Source: Pelagovum sp. HNIBRBA483 (GTDB lineage Bacteria > Pseudomonadota > Alphaproteobacteria > Rhodobacterales > Rhodobacteraceae). From it: a stretch of DNA of 64,000 bases. This document shows positions 39,549 to 49,084 of the stretch, in pieces. Where the stretch lies: assembly GCF_040931995.1 (NCBI RefSeq), contig NZ_CP162412.1, positions 2,046,001 through 2,110,000 of the forward strand, given 5' to 3'. Each line of letters opens with the position of its first letter. Position 1 is the first letter of the stretch. The notes beneath the pieces were generated by a model. That model saw nothing but the letters and a program-made list of their open reading frames with translations. It had not been told where the DNA came from and did no database searches. The position numbers were made by a program, and so were the translations under genes.

Positions 39549-40645
39549 TTGCTGTCTTTCGTTCCTGCGACCCGCTCCACCATCGAAACGAGCCTTTCGG
39601 TTGCATCCGGCACCCCACACTGGAGCGCAGCCTTTGCCATATTGCTCGCTTGCTCCGGATTCGAGAGGATTTCTGCTAATTGCGCGGTCAATGTCGCGGG
39701 ATCAAGCTTTTCCTCAGGGATCAATTTTGCTGCACCAGCCTCGACCAACGCCCGCGCATTGGCAGTTTGCTCATCACGGATCGCGGCTGCGAGCGGCACA
39801 AAAATGGCCGGCCGACCGACGATCGCGACATCAGCAACAGTAGACGCACCGGAACGGCAGACGACGACTTGCGCTTGCGCGAGACGATCCGGAATATCCG
39901 CGTAGAAGGTTTGCACCTCCGCTTGGATACCTGTTCCCACATAGTGCTCGGACACCCGCGCGACATCCTCCGGCCGCGCTTGTTGAACGACATGCACTCG
40001 TTCGCGCAGTTCGCGGGATAGGTTGGAAATGGCTTCCGGCACAACATCAGAAAGAATGCGCGCTCCCTGACTACCGCCGACCACAAGGATGGTGATTGGG
40101 CAGTCATTCCCCGTTTCATAGGGCGCTGCTGCGCGTGTCAGGATCGCCTCACGAACGGGATTACCTGTATGCTCGGAAATGACACCCTTTGGCAATTTGG
40201 TATCGGCTGTTCCACAGGCGACGGCATGCACATGGCGCGCGAAGAGTTGGTTCACGCGGCCCAGGACACCGTTCTGTTCGTGCAGCATGCGCGGCACCCG
40301 TGCCAAAAAGGCGGCCCCCATCGCAGGAATTGCGGGGTATCCGCCGAAGCCCACGACAACGTCGGGGCGCTCTCTCAGAAAACCCAGCAATGCCGCCAGA
40401 ATACCTCCAATAAGCTGCAGCGGCACCAAAACCTTTGCAACAAGGCCGCCTCTTGCCAAGGTGCCGCTGCGCAGCGTCACGACCTCAACAGCAGCCGGAA
40501 AGCCGCTCGTATAGCGCGCGCCGCGCTTGTCGGTGGTTAGCCTGACGCGCCACCCTTTTGCGAGCATCGCTTCGGCCAGTGCCTGAGCGGGGAACATATG
40601 GCCGCCCGTACCACCAGCGGCGATGACAAGTAGCCTACCGGACAT
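39545..40645 (-). CDS. murG: Lipid II synthase (N-acetylglucosaminyltransferase)
   Basis: 366 residues, GT-B fold. The N-terminal [17 protein letters not shown] and the C-terminal [20 protein letters not shown] and [10 protein letters not shown] segments are the donor and acceptor sites. It transfers GlcNAc to lipid I at the inner face of the membrane. The ATG at 40645 shares one base with the stop of ftsW. Confidence 0.96.
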   Translation of the reverse strand: MSGRLLVIAAGGTGGHMFPAQALAEAMLAKGWRVRLTTDKRGARYTSGFPAAVEVVTLRSGTLARGGLVAKVLVPLQLIGGILAALLGFLRERPDVVVGFGGYPAIPAMGAAFLARVPRMLHEQNGVLGRVNQLFARHVHAVACGTADTKLPKGVISEHTGNPVREAILTRAAAPYETGNDCPITILVVGGSQGARILSDVVPEAISNLSRELRERVHVVQQARPEDVARVSEHYVGTGIQAEVQTFYADIPDRLAQAQVVVCRSGASTVADVAIVGRPAIFVPLAAAIRDEQTANARALVEAGAAKLIPEEKLDPATLTAQLAEILSNPEQASNMAKAALQCGVPDATERLVSMVERVAGTKDSK

Positions 40646-41808
40646 CAGTGGCGTCTGCCGAATGCATCGGCGATCTCGCCCTGCGGACGTACCCGCGTGA
40701 AAGCCAACAACATGCCAATCGCAATACCGCCAGCAATCAGCGAAGAGCCGCCATATGATACGAACGGCAAGGTCATCCCTTTGGCAGGCAGGAGGCGCAC
40801 CGCAACGCCCATGTTGATCATTGCTTGAACACCGAACCCGCAAGCGAGGCCCGTACCAGCCAAACGCACGAAGGGATCTCTTTCACGCATCAGCCGCAAA
40901 ATCGATCTTACCACAACAATCGTATACAGAGCGATAATGGCCAGAACGCAGACTAGCCCGTACTCCTCTGCCGCCACGGCGATGATGAAATCAGTATGCG
41001 CATCCGGCAAGGACCACTTAACCTGCCCCTCCCCCAACCCGACGCCGAAAAAACCGCCTTCACGGATGGCATTTGTTGCATAGCCAAGTTGCGTCGTCGG
41101 GTCGATTTCGGGGTTGAGAAAGCCATCAATGCGACGGGCGAAGTGTTCCGAGTTTTGATAGGCAAATCCGCCAGCGAGCACCACAACGCCCCCAAGCCCG
41201 ATCAACAATAACATCGGCGCCCCTGCCACAAAATACATCACGGACCATGAGAAGAGGACCAAAGCCGCCTGACCAAAATCAGGCTGAAAAGCCAATAAAA
41301 CAACGATGATAATAGCCATCAGGAAGGAATAGAGGCGCCCAGGTGGGCCGCCGATTTCGAAACTGGCAGCCATGAACCAAGCGGCTGTTACGACGAATAG
41401 AGGCTTAAGGAATTCGGAAGGCTGGACCGACGCAAAGCCAAGTGAATACCAACGGATAGCACCCTTGCCAAAATCCGTCCCGAAAGCGGGCAGCATTGCG
41501 AGTGCAGCAAATGACGCAACGAAACCGAGGACGGCCAAGCGACGCACTATGGTTGGCGACATCATTGAGGTGATAATCATTACAACCATCGCGATGCCGG
41601 CGAAAAAACCTTGCCGCAAAACGTAGTGAAATGGCTCAAGACCGTTGCGCGTTGCAAGCGGCGGGGAAGCTGCGAAACCCAACAGCAAGCCAATGCCTAC
41701 AAGCATGAAAATGCAGCATAATGTCCATTTATCTATCGTCCGCCACCATCGCGGAAGGACGGGCTCACTGACACGGGCCGCACCGGCACCGTATACCATC
41801 TCAGTCAT
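40645..41808 (-). CDS. ftsW: Septal peptidoglycan polymerase FtsW (SEDS family)
   Basis: 387 residues with about ten membrane helices. [20 protein letters not shown] and [14 protein letters not shown]-type sequence, and the C-terminal [19 protein letters not shown], are SEDS signatures; the conserved catalytic Asp lies in [13 protein letters not shown]. It polymerises glycan strands at the septum with FtsI. The start lies at a 150-base divergent gap to the flavoprotein gene; nothing else is seen in it. Confidence 0.95.
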   Translation of the reverse strand: MTEMVYGAGAARVSEPVLPRWWRTIDKWTLCCIFMLVGIGLLLGFAASPPLATRNGLEPFHYVLRQGFFAGIAMVVMIITSMMSPTIVRRLAVLGFVASFAALAMLPAFGTDFGKGAIRWYSLGFASVQPSEFLKPLFVVTAAWFMAASFEIGGPPGRLYSFLMAIIIVVLLAFQPDFGQAALVLFSWSVMYFVAGAPMLLLIGLGGVVVLAGGFAYQNSEHFARRIDGFLNPEIDPTTQLGYATNAIREGGFFGVGLGEGQVKWSLPDAHTDFIIAVAAEEYGLVCVLAIIALYTIVVVRSILRLMRERDPFVRLAGTGLACGFGVQAMINMGVAVRLLPAKGMTLPFVSYGGSSLIAGGIAIGMLLAFTRVRPQGEIADAFGRRH

Positions 41809-41958
41809 GGCTAACCTGCTTTATCGCCTCATCATCGCCCGTTTTCCGGGTCTGGGTCATACGGTACCGGCTGCGCGCCGAAAATTCCAGTAAAAACAAG
41901 CAGGCACTGTGATCCGAGTTTTCTTGCACCGATCAGAAAAACAAGGCACGAGCATGAT

Positions 41959-43152
41959 ATGCATAAAAGAACCTTGATCATTGGAGCTGGGGCGGCGGGC
42001 CTATTTTGTGCAGGGATGAGCGGTGCGGATACGCTTGTCATTGATCACGCGAAAGCTGCGGGGGAAAAAATTCGAATTTCCGGCGGTGGTCGCTGTAATT
42101 TCACCAATATACATACCTCGTACGATAATTTTATCTCGCAAAACAGACATTTCTGCAAATCTGCCTTGAGTAGATACACCCAGTGGGATTTTCTTGATCT
42201 TGTTGAGCGATACGGGATCGGTTGGCACGAAAAAACGCTTGGACAATTGTTCTGCGACAACAGCGCGAAAGACATCATCCAGATGCTTCTGAGCGAAATG
42301 GCTGATGCCGAACTTTGGCTGCAAACCACTGTAATCAATATAGAAAAGAGAGATCAGGGCTTTAGCGTCAGGGTGCAAAAGCAGGGTCGCGAGATGACCA
42401 TTACATGCGACCATCTGGTGATTGCGACGGGGGGAAAGTCGATCCCGAAGATGGGGGCGACGGGGTTTGCCTATGAGGTGGCGGAACAGTTTGGAATGGA
42501 CGTTATCGAGCCGCGTGCGGGATTGGTTCCATTTACGTTTTCTGACAATAAATTCAGAGAGTTGTCCGGAGTGGCGACACCTGTTCGCGCGGTAGCAATG
42601 CACGGTCCTGACTTTGAAGAAGCGCTGCTTTTCACCCATCGCGGGCTTTCGGGGCCGGCGGTGCTGCAAGTCTCAAGTTATTGGAAAGAAGGGGAAAATT
42701 TATCCCTCAACCTCCTCCCGAATGTGGATATTGTCAAAATGCTGCAAGCGCAGCGTCAGGTCGCGGGGAGGAAGTCGATCGGAAAAGTTCTCGCAAATCA
42801 CCTCCCCAGCCGACTCGTCGAACATCTTAGCGACGCGCTTCCGCTCAAAGAAAACGTTGCAGATCAAAGCGATACGAAGATTTTTGCCTTGGTAGACGCG
42901 TTGCAGAACTGGCGTGTCAAGCCGACCGGGACCGAGGGATTCCGCACGGCGGAGGTGACGCTAGGCGGCATTGATACCGACGGGTTATCATCAAAAACGA
43001 TGATGTCGAAAACCGTTGAAAACCTTTATTTTATTGGGGAAGCCGTTGATGTGACCGGCTGGCTTGGCGGCTATAACTTCCAATGGGCATGGTCATCGGC
43101 CTATGCGGCGGGAACGGCCATCGCGGGTGCTGAAAAGCCGATGCACAAGTGA
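41959..43152 (+). CDS. HI0933/BaiN-like FAD-dependent oxidoreductase
   Basis: 397 residues. The FAD Rossmann motif IIGAGAAGLFCAGMSG is at the N-terminus, KIRISGGGRCNFTN follows, and GWLGGYNFQWAWSS near the C-terminus is the family's final FAD contact. The reaction is unknown for most members. It is the only plus-strand gene inside the dcw block and sits between ftsW and murD. The last codons (KPMHK and stop) lie within the right arm of the 60-base repeat. Confidence 0.92.
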   Translation: MHKRTLIIGAGAAGLFCAGMSGADTLVIDHAKAAGEKIRISGGGRCNFTNIHTSYDNFISQNRHFCKSALSRYTQWDFLDLVERYGIGWHEKTLGQLFCDNSAKDIIQMLLSEMADAELWLQTTVINIEKRDQGFSVRVQKQGREMTITCDHLVIATGGKSIPKMGATGFAYEVAEQFGMDVIEPRAGLVPFTFSDNKFRELSGVATPVRAVAMHGPDFEEALLFTHRGLSGPAVLQVSSYWKEGENLSLNLLPNVDIVKMLQAQRQVAGRKSIGKVLANHLPSRLVEHLSDALPLKENVADQSDTKIFALVDALQNWRVKPTGTEGFRTAEVTLGGIDTDGLSSKTMMSKTVENLYFIGEAVDVTGWLGGYNFQWAWSSAYAAGTAIAGAEKPMHK

Positions 43153-43192
43153 TGCACAACTGATGCACAACCTATGCATATCGCACCTGCAG
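43133..43192. repeat. Right arm of the perfect 60-base inverted repeat pair
   Basis: Reverse complement of 17126-17185 at every base. It covers the last seven codons of the flavoprotein gene and 40 bases beyond, and holds three 11-base units seen here as GATGCACAANN. Beyond the arm, only a short TTAAT is shared with the other site. Confidence 0.95.
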
Positions 43193-43265
43193 CATATTAA
43201 CCAAATCGGCTGATACGTTCATCAAGGTAAACGAAACCCAAATTTTGACAGCCGCGCAAAATAAA

Positions 43266-43296
43266 GACCCGCGCCATAGAGCGCGGGCCTCTTTTT
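43266..43296. terminator. Bidirectional terminator between the flavoprotein and PAS genes
   Basis: CCCGCGC (43268-43274) pairs with GCGCGGG (43281-43287) over a six-base loop. CTTTTT follows on the plus strand; on the minus strand TCTTTATTTT follows. It can end both convergent transcripts. Confidence 0.8.
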
Positions 43297-43322
43297 CGTT
43301 TCACTTGCCGTCGCGGCTCGAG

Positions 43323-44582
43323 TTACTTTTTCGTCTTCAACAGGCGGCCAAGCGCGCGGTTGGTATTGTCGATCCGACCGAGGATTTCCGTTACCTCGCG
43401 CTGGAAGTTCGCGAGATCATCGAGCACGTCGATCAGGCTCTTGCCATCGGCACCAATGCGGGAGCATTCGATCACGCCCATGACGCGAACAACCTCAAGC
43501 CCGGAGGCAAGACGCTTCATCTGCTCGGTGCGCTTGAAGAAATCTGCCGTGTCTTCGGCGATGGCAGCGACCTGCTTGATCGCCTCTTCCTGATAGCCAG
43601 CCTGTTGCGCCGACAGGAACGCAACCTCGAGGTCACGATTGATATCGAGCGGCAGGTCTGTCTCTTCCGCGAATTGTTTGATTAGCTCGCTCTGCAGGCG
43701 TGCGGTCATCGACAGGAAGCTGCCCCGTGCCACGCTGGACGCAAGCTTGCGCGCACCCTGTGCGAAGGCGAGCATCTCTTCCTTCATCACGGAGGACTGT
43801 TGGTTGTAGTTGTTAGAGATCACGCCAACCGAGCGCCCCGCCGCGCCGAGACGTGCGGCGCGAACTTGCATGTTCAGGGCGACAAACTGATTCGCCTTGT
43901 AGGGACGTTCGATTTTTTGGGCCTCTTCGAGCAGCGTAGAGCCAATATCGCTCAGCTCTTTGAAGCGGCGGGTATCGGCGGTGGCTTCGACGTTCATTGC
44001 CTCATCGCGGGCACGAACCTCGATCGCGAGGGCTTCGGACATGAAGTGATCGTAGTCGCGGAAGCCGTGGGTCGAAAGCTGGTCGATCAGAATGTTGGCG
44101 CTGTCTTCGGGTTCGAGCTCTTCAGTCCGCTCCCGTTCGCGGAGGGCGGCATATTCCTTTTCGACCTTGGCAAGAAGCGGGCTGGTTGGCTTGAACTGGA
44201 CCGAGAGGTAGCCCCCTTCGGCGGGCGTGACGACGGCAAAAACCCAATAGTAGCGCCCGTCAGCGGCGCAGTTCTTAACATAGGCACCAATCGGCTTGCC
44301 CGCCTTGATGTAATCCCACATGAGGGAGAACAGCCCGCGCGGCATATCTGGGTGCCGGATGATCCGATGCGGCGCTTTGAGAACCTTCTCCCACGGATAA
44401 CCCGAAATGCGCTGGAATACTTCATTCGCAGTGAAGATGACACCGCGTTGGTCGGTTCTGGAGAAGAACAGTTCATCGACCTGAAAGGGGGCCGGCTCGT
44501 TGATCGTCTTTTTTTCGGCGCGGATGTTTGAAGCGGCAACGGGCACTGCTTCGACTGCGGAGATCGGCCCAAGGTCGTTCAT
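43323..44582 (-). CDS. PAS-domain protein with a divergent chemoreceptor-like signalling helix
   Basis: 419 residues, no clear membrane helix. Residues about 35-130 form an Aer-type PAS domain (IFTANEVFQRISGYPWEKV, HRIIRHPDMPRGLFS). Around residue 250, ALNMQVRAARLGAAGRSV resembles the hairpin tip of methyl-accepting chemotaxis proteins (normally ALNAAIEAARAGE.GRGF), but several key residues differ. The rest is long helices. It may sense redox or oxygen in the cytoplasm. AAGGAAG precedes the ATG at 44582. It lies directly downstream of murD inside the dcw block, in the same direction, after a 133-base gap. Confidence 0.82.
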   Translation of the reverse strand: MNDLGPISAVEAVPVAASNIRAEKKTINEPAPFQVDELFFSRTDQRGVIFTANEVFQRISGYPWEKVLKAPHRIIRHPDMPRGLFSLMWDYIKAGKPIGAYVKNCAADGRYYWVFAVVTPAEGGYLSVQFKPTSPLLAKVEKEYAALRERERTEELEPEDSANILIDQLSTHGFRDYDHFMSEALAIEVRARDEAMNVEATADTRRFKELSDIGSTLLEEAQKIERPYKANQFVALNMQVRAARLGAAGRSVGVISNNYNQQSSVMKEEMLAFAQGARKLASSVARGSFLSMTARLQSELIKQFAEETDLPLDINRDLEVAFLSAQQAGYQEEAIKQVAAIAEDTADFFKRTEQMKRLASGLEVVRVMGVIECSRIGADGKSLIDVLDDLANFQREVTEILGRIDNTNRALGRLLKTKK

Positions 44583-44715
44583 GATGCTTCCTTCGAGGTC
44601 AGTAGAGTTCAAGAAAGCGGATCGAATACCCGCTCGCATGGTTTAACGTCCTCGGGAAGGAATATTTCATGCCAGTGGATGGGAAAGCCCGTTTGGGTGG
44701 GCGCGAAGCCCCGCT

Positions 44716-46116
44716 TTACGACAGGTTGCCCGTCACTGCGGCCACGAAATCCGCGCCGCGCTCCTCGAAATTATCGTATTGGTCGAAGCTGGCGCAGGCG
44801 GGGGCGAGCAGGACGACCTCGCCGCTTTGCGCCTCGGCTGCTGCGCGGGCGACGGCGACGGCCATCGTGGTGCAAATCTCGGCATCAATTCCGGGCAATT
44901 GGCGGGCAAAATCTGTCGCTTCGCGCCCGATAACGTAAGCTTTTACGACGCGCCCAAGATGCGGATGCAAGGCGTCCAGCCCGCCTTCCTTTTGCAGCCC
45001 GCCGCAGATCCAGCGGATGCGATCGAAGGCTTGCAGCGCTTTGGCGGCACTATCGACGTTGGTGGCTTTGGAATCGTTGATGAAGCGGATGCCGTTTTCT
45101 TCAGCCACCAGTTGGCTGCGATGGGGAAGGCCCGGGTAGCTGTGCAGGGCGGCCTCGATTTGCCGTGGACCGATGCCGAGCGAACGGGCGGCGGCATAGG
45201 CGGCACATGCGTTTTGGTGGTTGTGCGTCCCCGGAAGGCCCGAAACGGCGCGTAAATCGACCGAAGCCATCTGACGGCCTTTCCGATACTCGGACAGGAA
45301 GCCTTTACGGGCAAAAACGCTCCAGCCTTCGCCGGCCAGTTTGCGATTGGCGGAGATGGAGATCAGGCGGTCATCGTGCAGCCCTTCGGAGAGTTGGTTG
45401 GCGAGGAATTGGCCCTCGACCTCATCAACGCCGATGATCGCGCGGTCGGGGCCACCTTCGGCAAAGAGCCGCCGTTTGGCGGCGAAGTAGCCGCCCTGCC
45501 CGCCGTGGCGCTCCAGATGATCGGGGGTGAGATTGGTAAAGACGGCGATATCAGGGGTGAGCGCGCGGGCGAGTTCGGTTTGATAGCTGGAAAGTTCGAG
45601 CACAATCACCTCGCCATCTTGCGGCGGGGTGATGGAAAGCACGCCGGTGCCGATATTGCCCGCGAGCTGGCTGGGGCGGCCGCATTCGAGGAGGATGTGG
45701 TGCAACAGCGCCGAGGTCGTGGATTTGCCATTGGAGCCGGTCACGGCGATGACCTTGGGCGGGCTGTCGAATGCGGCGAAGTCAGCGCTGCCGAAGGAGC
45801 GGAAGAACAGGCCGATGTCGTTATCGACGGGAATCCCTGCGAGAAGCGCCTGCGCAATCGCCGGATTGGGCGCGGGATAGAGATGCGGGATGCCGGGGGA
45901 AACGATCAGCGCGGCAACGCCATCCAGCGCACCGTCGCGGGAGAAGTCGCGCAAGGTGATGCCCTCCGCCTCGGCTTGGGCGCGGGCCGGTTGGCTATCG
46001 TCCCATGCCAGAACATTTGCGCCACCCGCAACGAGCGCGGCGATGGTCGCGCGCCCGGAGCGGCCCAACCCCAGAACGGCGACGGTCTGGTTTTCGAAGC
46101 CTTTGACAGCGATCAC
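44716..46116 (-). CDS. murD: UDP-N-acetylmuramoyl-L-alanine--D-glutamate ligase
   Basis: 466 residues. [18 protein letters not shown] is the UDP-binding start, [16 protein letters not shown] near residue 125 binds ATP, and [15 protein letters not shown] is in the C-terminal domain. It adds D-Glu. The start is a GTG at 46116 with AAAGGA seven bases upstream; it overlaps the stop of the ACT-domain gene as GTGA. Earlier in-frame codons lie inside that gene and add no family sequence. Confidence 0.95.
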   Translation of the reverse strand: MIAVKGFENQTVAVLGLGRSGRATIAALVAGGANVLAWDDSQPARAQAEAEGITLRDFSRDGALDGVAALIVSPGIPHLYPAPNPAIAQALLAGIPVDNDIGLFFRSFGSADFAAFDSPPKVIAVTGSNGKSTTSALLHHILLECGRPSQLAGNIGTGVLSITPPQDGEVIVLELSSYQTELARALTPDIAVFTNLTPDHLERHGGQGGYFAAKRRLFAEGGPDRAIIGVDEVEGQFLANQLSEGLHDDRLISISANRKLAGEGWSVFARKGFLSEYRKGRQMASVDLRAVSGLPGTHNHQNACAAYAAARSLGIGPRQIEAALHSYPGLPHRSQLVAEENGIRFINDSKATNVDSAAKALQAFDRIRWICGGLQKEGGLDALHPHLGRVVKAYVIGREATDFARQLPGIDAEICTTMAVAVARAAAEAQSGEVVLLAPACASFDQYDNFEERGADFVAAVTGNLS

Positions 46117-46553
46117 GGGGCAGTTCCTTTCGTCATCTCCGCGGCAGCGATGCGCGCGCGGGATCGTAGCAGGGTGAGGGCCTTTTCCGCCTGTGATGCG
46201 GGCACGAAGGCATGATCGTGATGATACGCCGCAACCATGTTGCACGGGATGCATGCCGCTGCCAAGGCGGTGGCAACGGCGGCGGTGAGGCCGACGCCAT
46301 CAAGCGCGGAATGGACCGCAAGGGTAATCCGGCGCATGGGAAGGTCAGTGGCAAATCCGGCCTCTGAGGCAACGGCAATCGGCAGTATCAGGGTCTGGCC
46401 CTCGGCTTCGTTGAACGTGGCAAGGGCGCGGTCATGCAGCCGCGCGCCCGATGCAGCTTCTGCCACCGTGCAAAAAACATAAGCCTCAGGGTCCAGATGC
46501 GGTGACATTCCCGCGATCATGGCCTGTGTCTCCTGAACGGGGATTGGGGCCAT
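46113..46553 (-). CDS. ACT-domain protein in the dcw cluster
   Basis: 146 residues. The pattern [43 protein letters not shown] and [15 protein letters not shown] is that of stand-alone ACT-like (CASTOR-type) proteins, a ligand-binding fold with no catalytic site. Its ATG shares one base with the stop of mraY, and its stop overlaps the murD start by four bases, so it is translated with them. A role in sensing an amino acid needed for the stem peptide is only a guess. Confidence 0.85.
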   Translation of the reverse strand: MAPIPVQETQAMIAGMSPHLDPEAYVFCTVAEAASGARLHDRALATFNEAEGQTLILPIAVASEAGFATDLPMRRITLAVHSALDGVGLTAAVATALAAACIPCNMVAAYHHDHAFVPASQAEKALTLLRSRARIAAAEMTKGTAP

Positions 46554-47635
46554 TACCGAACCTTGAGCGTGGCCAATCCGATCATCGCGAGGATCAGCGA
46601 GATGATCCAGAACCGGATCACGATCTGCGGTTCTGCCCAGCCTTTCTTCTCGTAATGATGGTGGATCGGAGCCATCAGAAACACACGCTTGCCGGTGCGC
46701 TTGAAATAGAACACCTGAACGATCACCGAGAGCGCCTCGACCACGAAGAGGCCGCCGACGATGGCAAGAACGATCTCGTGCTTGGAGGCCACCGCGATTG
46801 CGCCCAGCGCGCCACCAAGGGCGAGCGAGCCAGTATCGCCCATGAACACTGCCGCAGGCGGGGCATTATACCACAAGAACCCCAAGCCGCCGCCGATCAA
46901 CGCGGCGCAGAAGATCAGCAACTCGCCGGTATCGGGGACATAGTGCACATCGAGATATTCGGTGAAGTCGACGCGACCCACGGCATAGGCAATCACACCA
47001 AAGGTGCCCGCGGCGATCATCACTGGCATGATTGCCAGCCCGTCAAGGCCATCGGTGAGGTTCACCGCATTGGCCGCGCCAACGATAACGATAATGGAGA
47101 ATGGTACGAACAAAACACCAAGGTTGATCAGCGTGTCTTTGAACACCGGCAGGGCGAGTTGGTTGGTCAGGTCGGCAGGATGCTGGCTCGCGGCCCAATA
47201 GGCTGCAATGCCCGCGATCACCACGCCGATCAGCAGCCGAACCTTGCCCGACACACCGGCAGAGCTTTGTTTGCTGACCTTCGCGTAATCATCGGCAAAG
47301 CCAATGGCGGCGTAGGAAAGGGTTACGAAAAGCACCATCCAAACGAAGTGATTATCGAGACGGCCCCAGAGCAATGTCGACGTTACCAGCGCGCCAACGA
47401 TCAGCAATCCGCCCATCGTCGGCGTTCCCGCCTTTGACAAATGGCCTTCGGGGCCATCATCACGGATCGGTTGCCCCTTGCCCTGCCGACGCCGCAGCAC
47501 GTTGATCAGCGGCGGGCCAAAAATGAACCCGAAGAGCAGCGCTGTGAAGAACGCGCCACCAGCGCGGAACGTGATGTAGCGAAAGAGGTTGAAAAAATCC
47601 CCGCCATCGGAGAGCGCCGTCAGCCAGTAGAGCAT
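46553..47635 (-). CDS. mraY: Phospho-N-acetylmuramoyl-pentapeptide transferase
   Basis: 360 residues with ten membrane helices. [20 protein letters not shown] (the Asp-Asp pair) and [12 protein letters not shown] are the family signatures. It moves phospho-MurNAc-pentapeptide to undecaprenyl phosphate, giving lipid I. It lies three bases after murF. Confidence 0.97.
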   Translation of the reverse strand: MLYWLTALSDGGDFFNLFRYITFRAGGAFFTALLFGFIFGPPLINVLRRRQGKGQPIRDDGPEGHLSKAGTPTMGGLLIVGALVTSTLLWGRLDNHFVWMVLFVTLSYAAIGFADDYAKVSKQSSAGVSGKVRLLIGVVIAGIAAYWAASQHPADLTNQLALPVFKDTLINLGVLFVPFSIIVIVGAANAVNLTDGLDGLAIMPVMIAAGTFGVIAYAVGRVDFTEYLDVHYVPDTGELLIFCAALIGGGLGFLWYNAPPAAVFMGDTGSLALGGALGAIAVASKHEIVLAIVGGLFVVEALSVIVQVFYFKRTGKRVFLMAPIHHHYEKKGWAEPQIVIRFWIISLILAMIGLATLKVR

Positions 47636-47638
47636 TTA

Positions 47639-49084
47639 TTATCCTTCGCTGTCGCTTTGGGGGCTGCGTTGCCCCAATTTACGGATGGCGTCAACGATAA
47701 GGCTCACCCGCGACCCTTTGGAGCCTTTGACCAATACCACATCACCGGCATCGAGTCTCCGCAACACCTGCGCGGAAAGCGCATCGGCAGTTTCTGCCCA
47801 GAAGCCTTTTTGCTCGTCCGGCAGAACATCCCATAACGCCCGCATACGCGGCCCCGTGCAGTGCACGACGGAAACTGCGCGGAGAGATGGGTCATCGGCA
47901 ACGGCCTTGTGCAACGCTCTCTCGTCTGCGCCAAGTTCAAGCATATCGCCCAGCACGGCGATGCGCCGCCCCTTCATCGTGCGCCCGACGCCATCACGCG
48001 GAACGCTGGCGGCCAATACCTCGAGCGCGGCGGCCAGAGATGTCGGGTTGGCGTTGAAAGCGTCGTCGATCAGCTCGAACCATTCGCCCGAACGGGCGGG
48101 ATCGGTCACGATCCGTTCGCGGACCCCACGGCCGGCGGGCGGCTGCCACGATCCCAAATCCATGATTGCCTGCGCCGTATCGAGGCCCAGTGCCTGCCCG
48201 ACGGCAAGACAGGCCAGCGCATTAAGGGCGAAATGGCGCCCCTCGCTGGCCACTTTGAAAAGAAGCGGTCCTTCAGGCGAGGAAGCACGCGCGATGGTTT
48301 GGCCATCACGAATGCGGGCATCATCAAGGTGGTAGTGGTTCTCGGCCTTGGTGCCGAAAGACAGGATACGGGCTTGTGCAGCCTGAGCGGCGGAAAACAG
48401 CAGCGGCGATGTTTCGAGATCACCATGCAGGACGGCGGTGCCATTTGGCTCCAGCCCCTCGCAGATGGAGCCCTTCTCTATGGCGATTCCTTCGAGCGCG
48501 CCGAAGGCCTCAAGATGCGCGGCGGCGACTGTCGTGACCATTGCAACATGGGGGCGGGCCATACGCGCAAGGGGCGCGATCTCGCCGGGGTGGTTCATGC
48601 CGATCTCAAGGATGGCGAACTCTGTCTCCGCAGGCATGCGGGCAAGCGTCAGCGGCACGCCCCAGTGATTGTTATAGGAGGCCTCCGCTGCGTGGGTGCG
48701 CCCCTGCCCTGCGCAGATGGCGCGGAGCATTTCTTTCGTCGAGGTTTTGCCGACAGAGCCAGTCACGGCGACGACTTTTGCCTGTGTGCGGGCGCGGGCC
48801 GCGCGACCGAGATCTTCCAGCGCGGCCAAGACATCGGGCACGATCAGCAGCGGCGCATCTGCTGGCACGTCATCGGGGCGGTGGGTCACAAGGGCGGCGG
48901 CGGCCCCTTTTTGCAAGGCTTGGGCGACGAATTCATGGCCATCGCGCGCGGCTTTCAGCGCGACGAAGAGATCACCCTTGGCGATGGTGCGGGTGTCGAT
49001 CGAGACGCCGGTTGCCGCGAATGGCTGGGTGATCTCACCGCCTGTGGCGGCGGCGGCATCGGCGGCTGTCCATAGCGGGGCCAT
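47639..49084 (-). CDS. murF: UDP-MurNAc-tripeptide--D-Ala-D-Ala ligase
   Basis: 481 residues. GSVGKTSTKEMLRAI binds ATP near residue 110, and EIGMNHPGEIAPLARMARP and DDAFNANPTSLAAAL are typical. It adds D-Ala-D-Ala. Its ATG shares a base with the stop of murE. Confidence 0.96.
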   Translation of the reverse strand: MAPLWTAADAAAATGGEITQPFAATGVSIDTRTIAKGDLFVALKAARDGHEFVAQALQKGAAAALVTHRPDDVPADAPLLIVPDVLAALEDLGRAARARTQAKVVAVTGSVGKTSTKEMLRAICAGQGRTHAAEASYNNHWGVPLTLARMPAETEFAILEIGMNHPGEIAPLARMARPHVAMVTTVAAAHLEAFGALEGIAIEKGSICEGLEPNGTAVLHGDLETSPLLFSAAQAAQARILSFGTKAENHYHLDDARIRDGQTIARASSPEGPLLFKVASEGRHFALNALACLAVGQALGLDTAQAIMDLGSWQPPAGRGVRERIVTDPARSGEWFELIDDAFNANPTSLAAALEVLAASVPRDGVGRTMKGRRIAVLGDMLELGADERALHKAVADDPSLRAVSVVHCTGPRMRALWDVLPDEQKGFWAETADALSAQVLRRLDAGDVVLVKGSKGSRVSLIVDAIRKLGQRSPQSDSEG

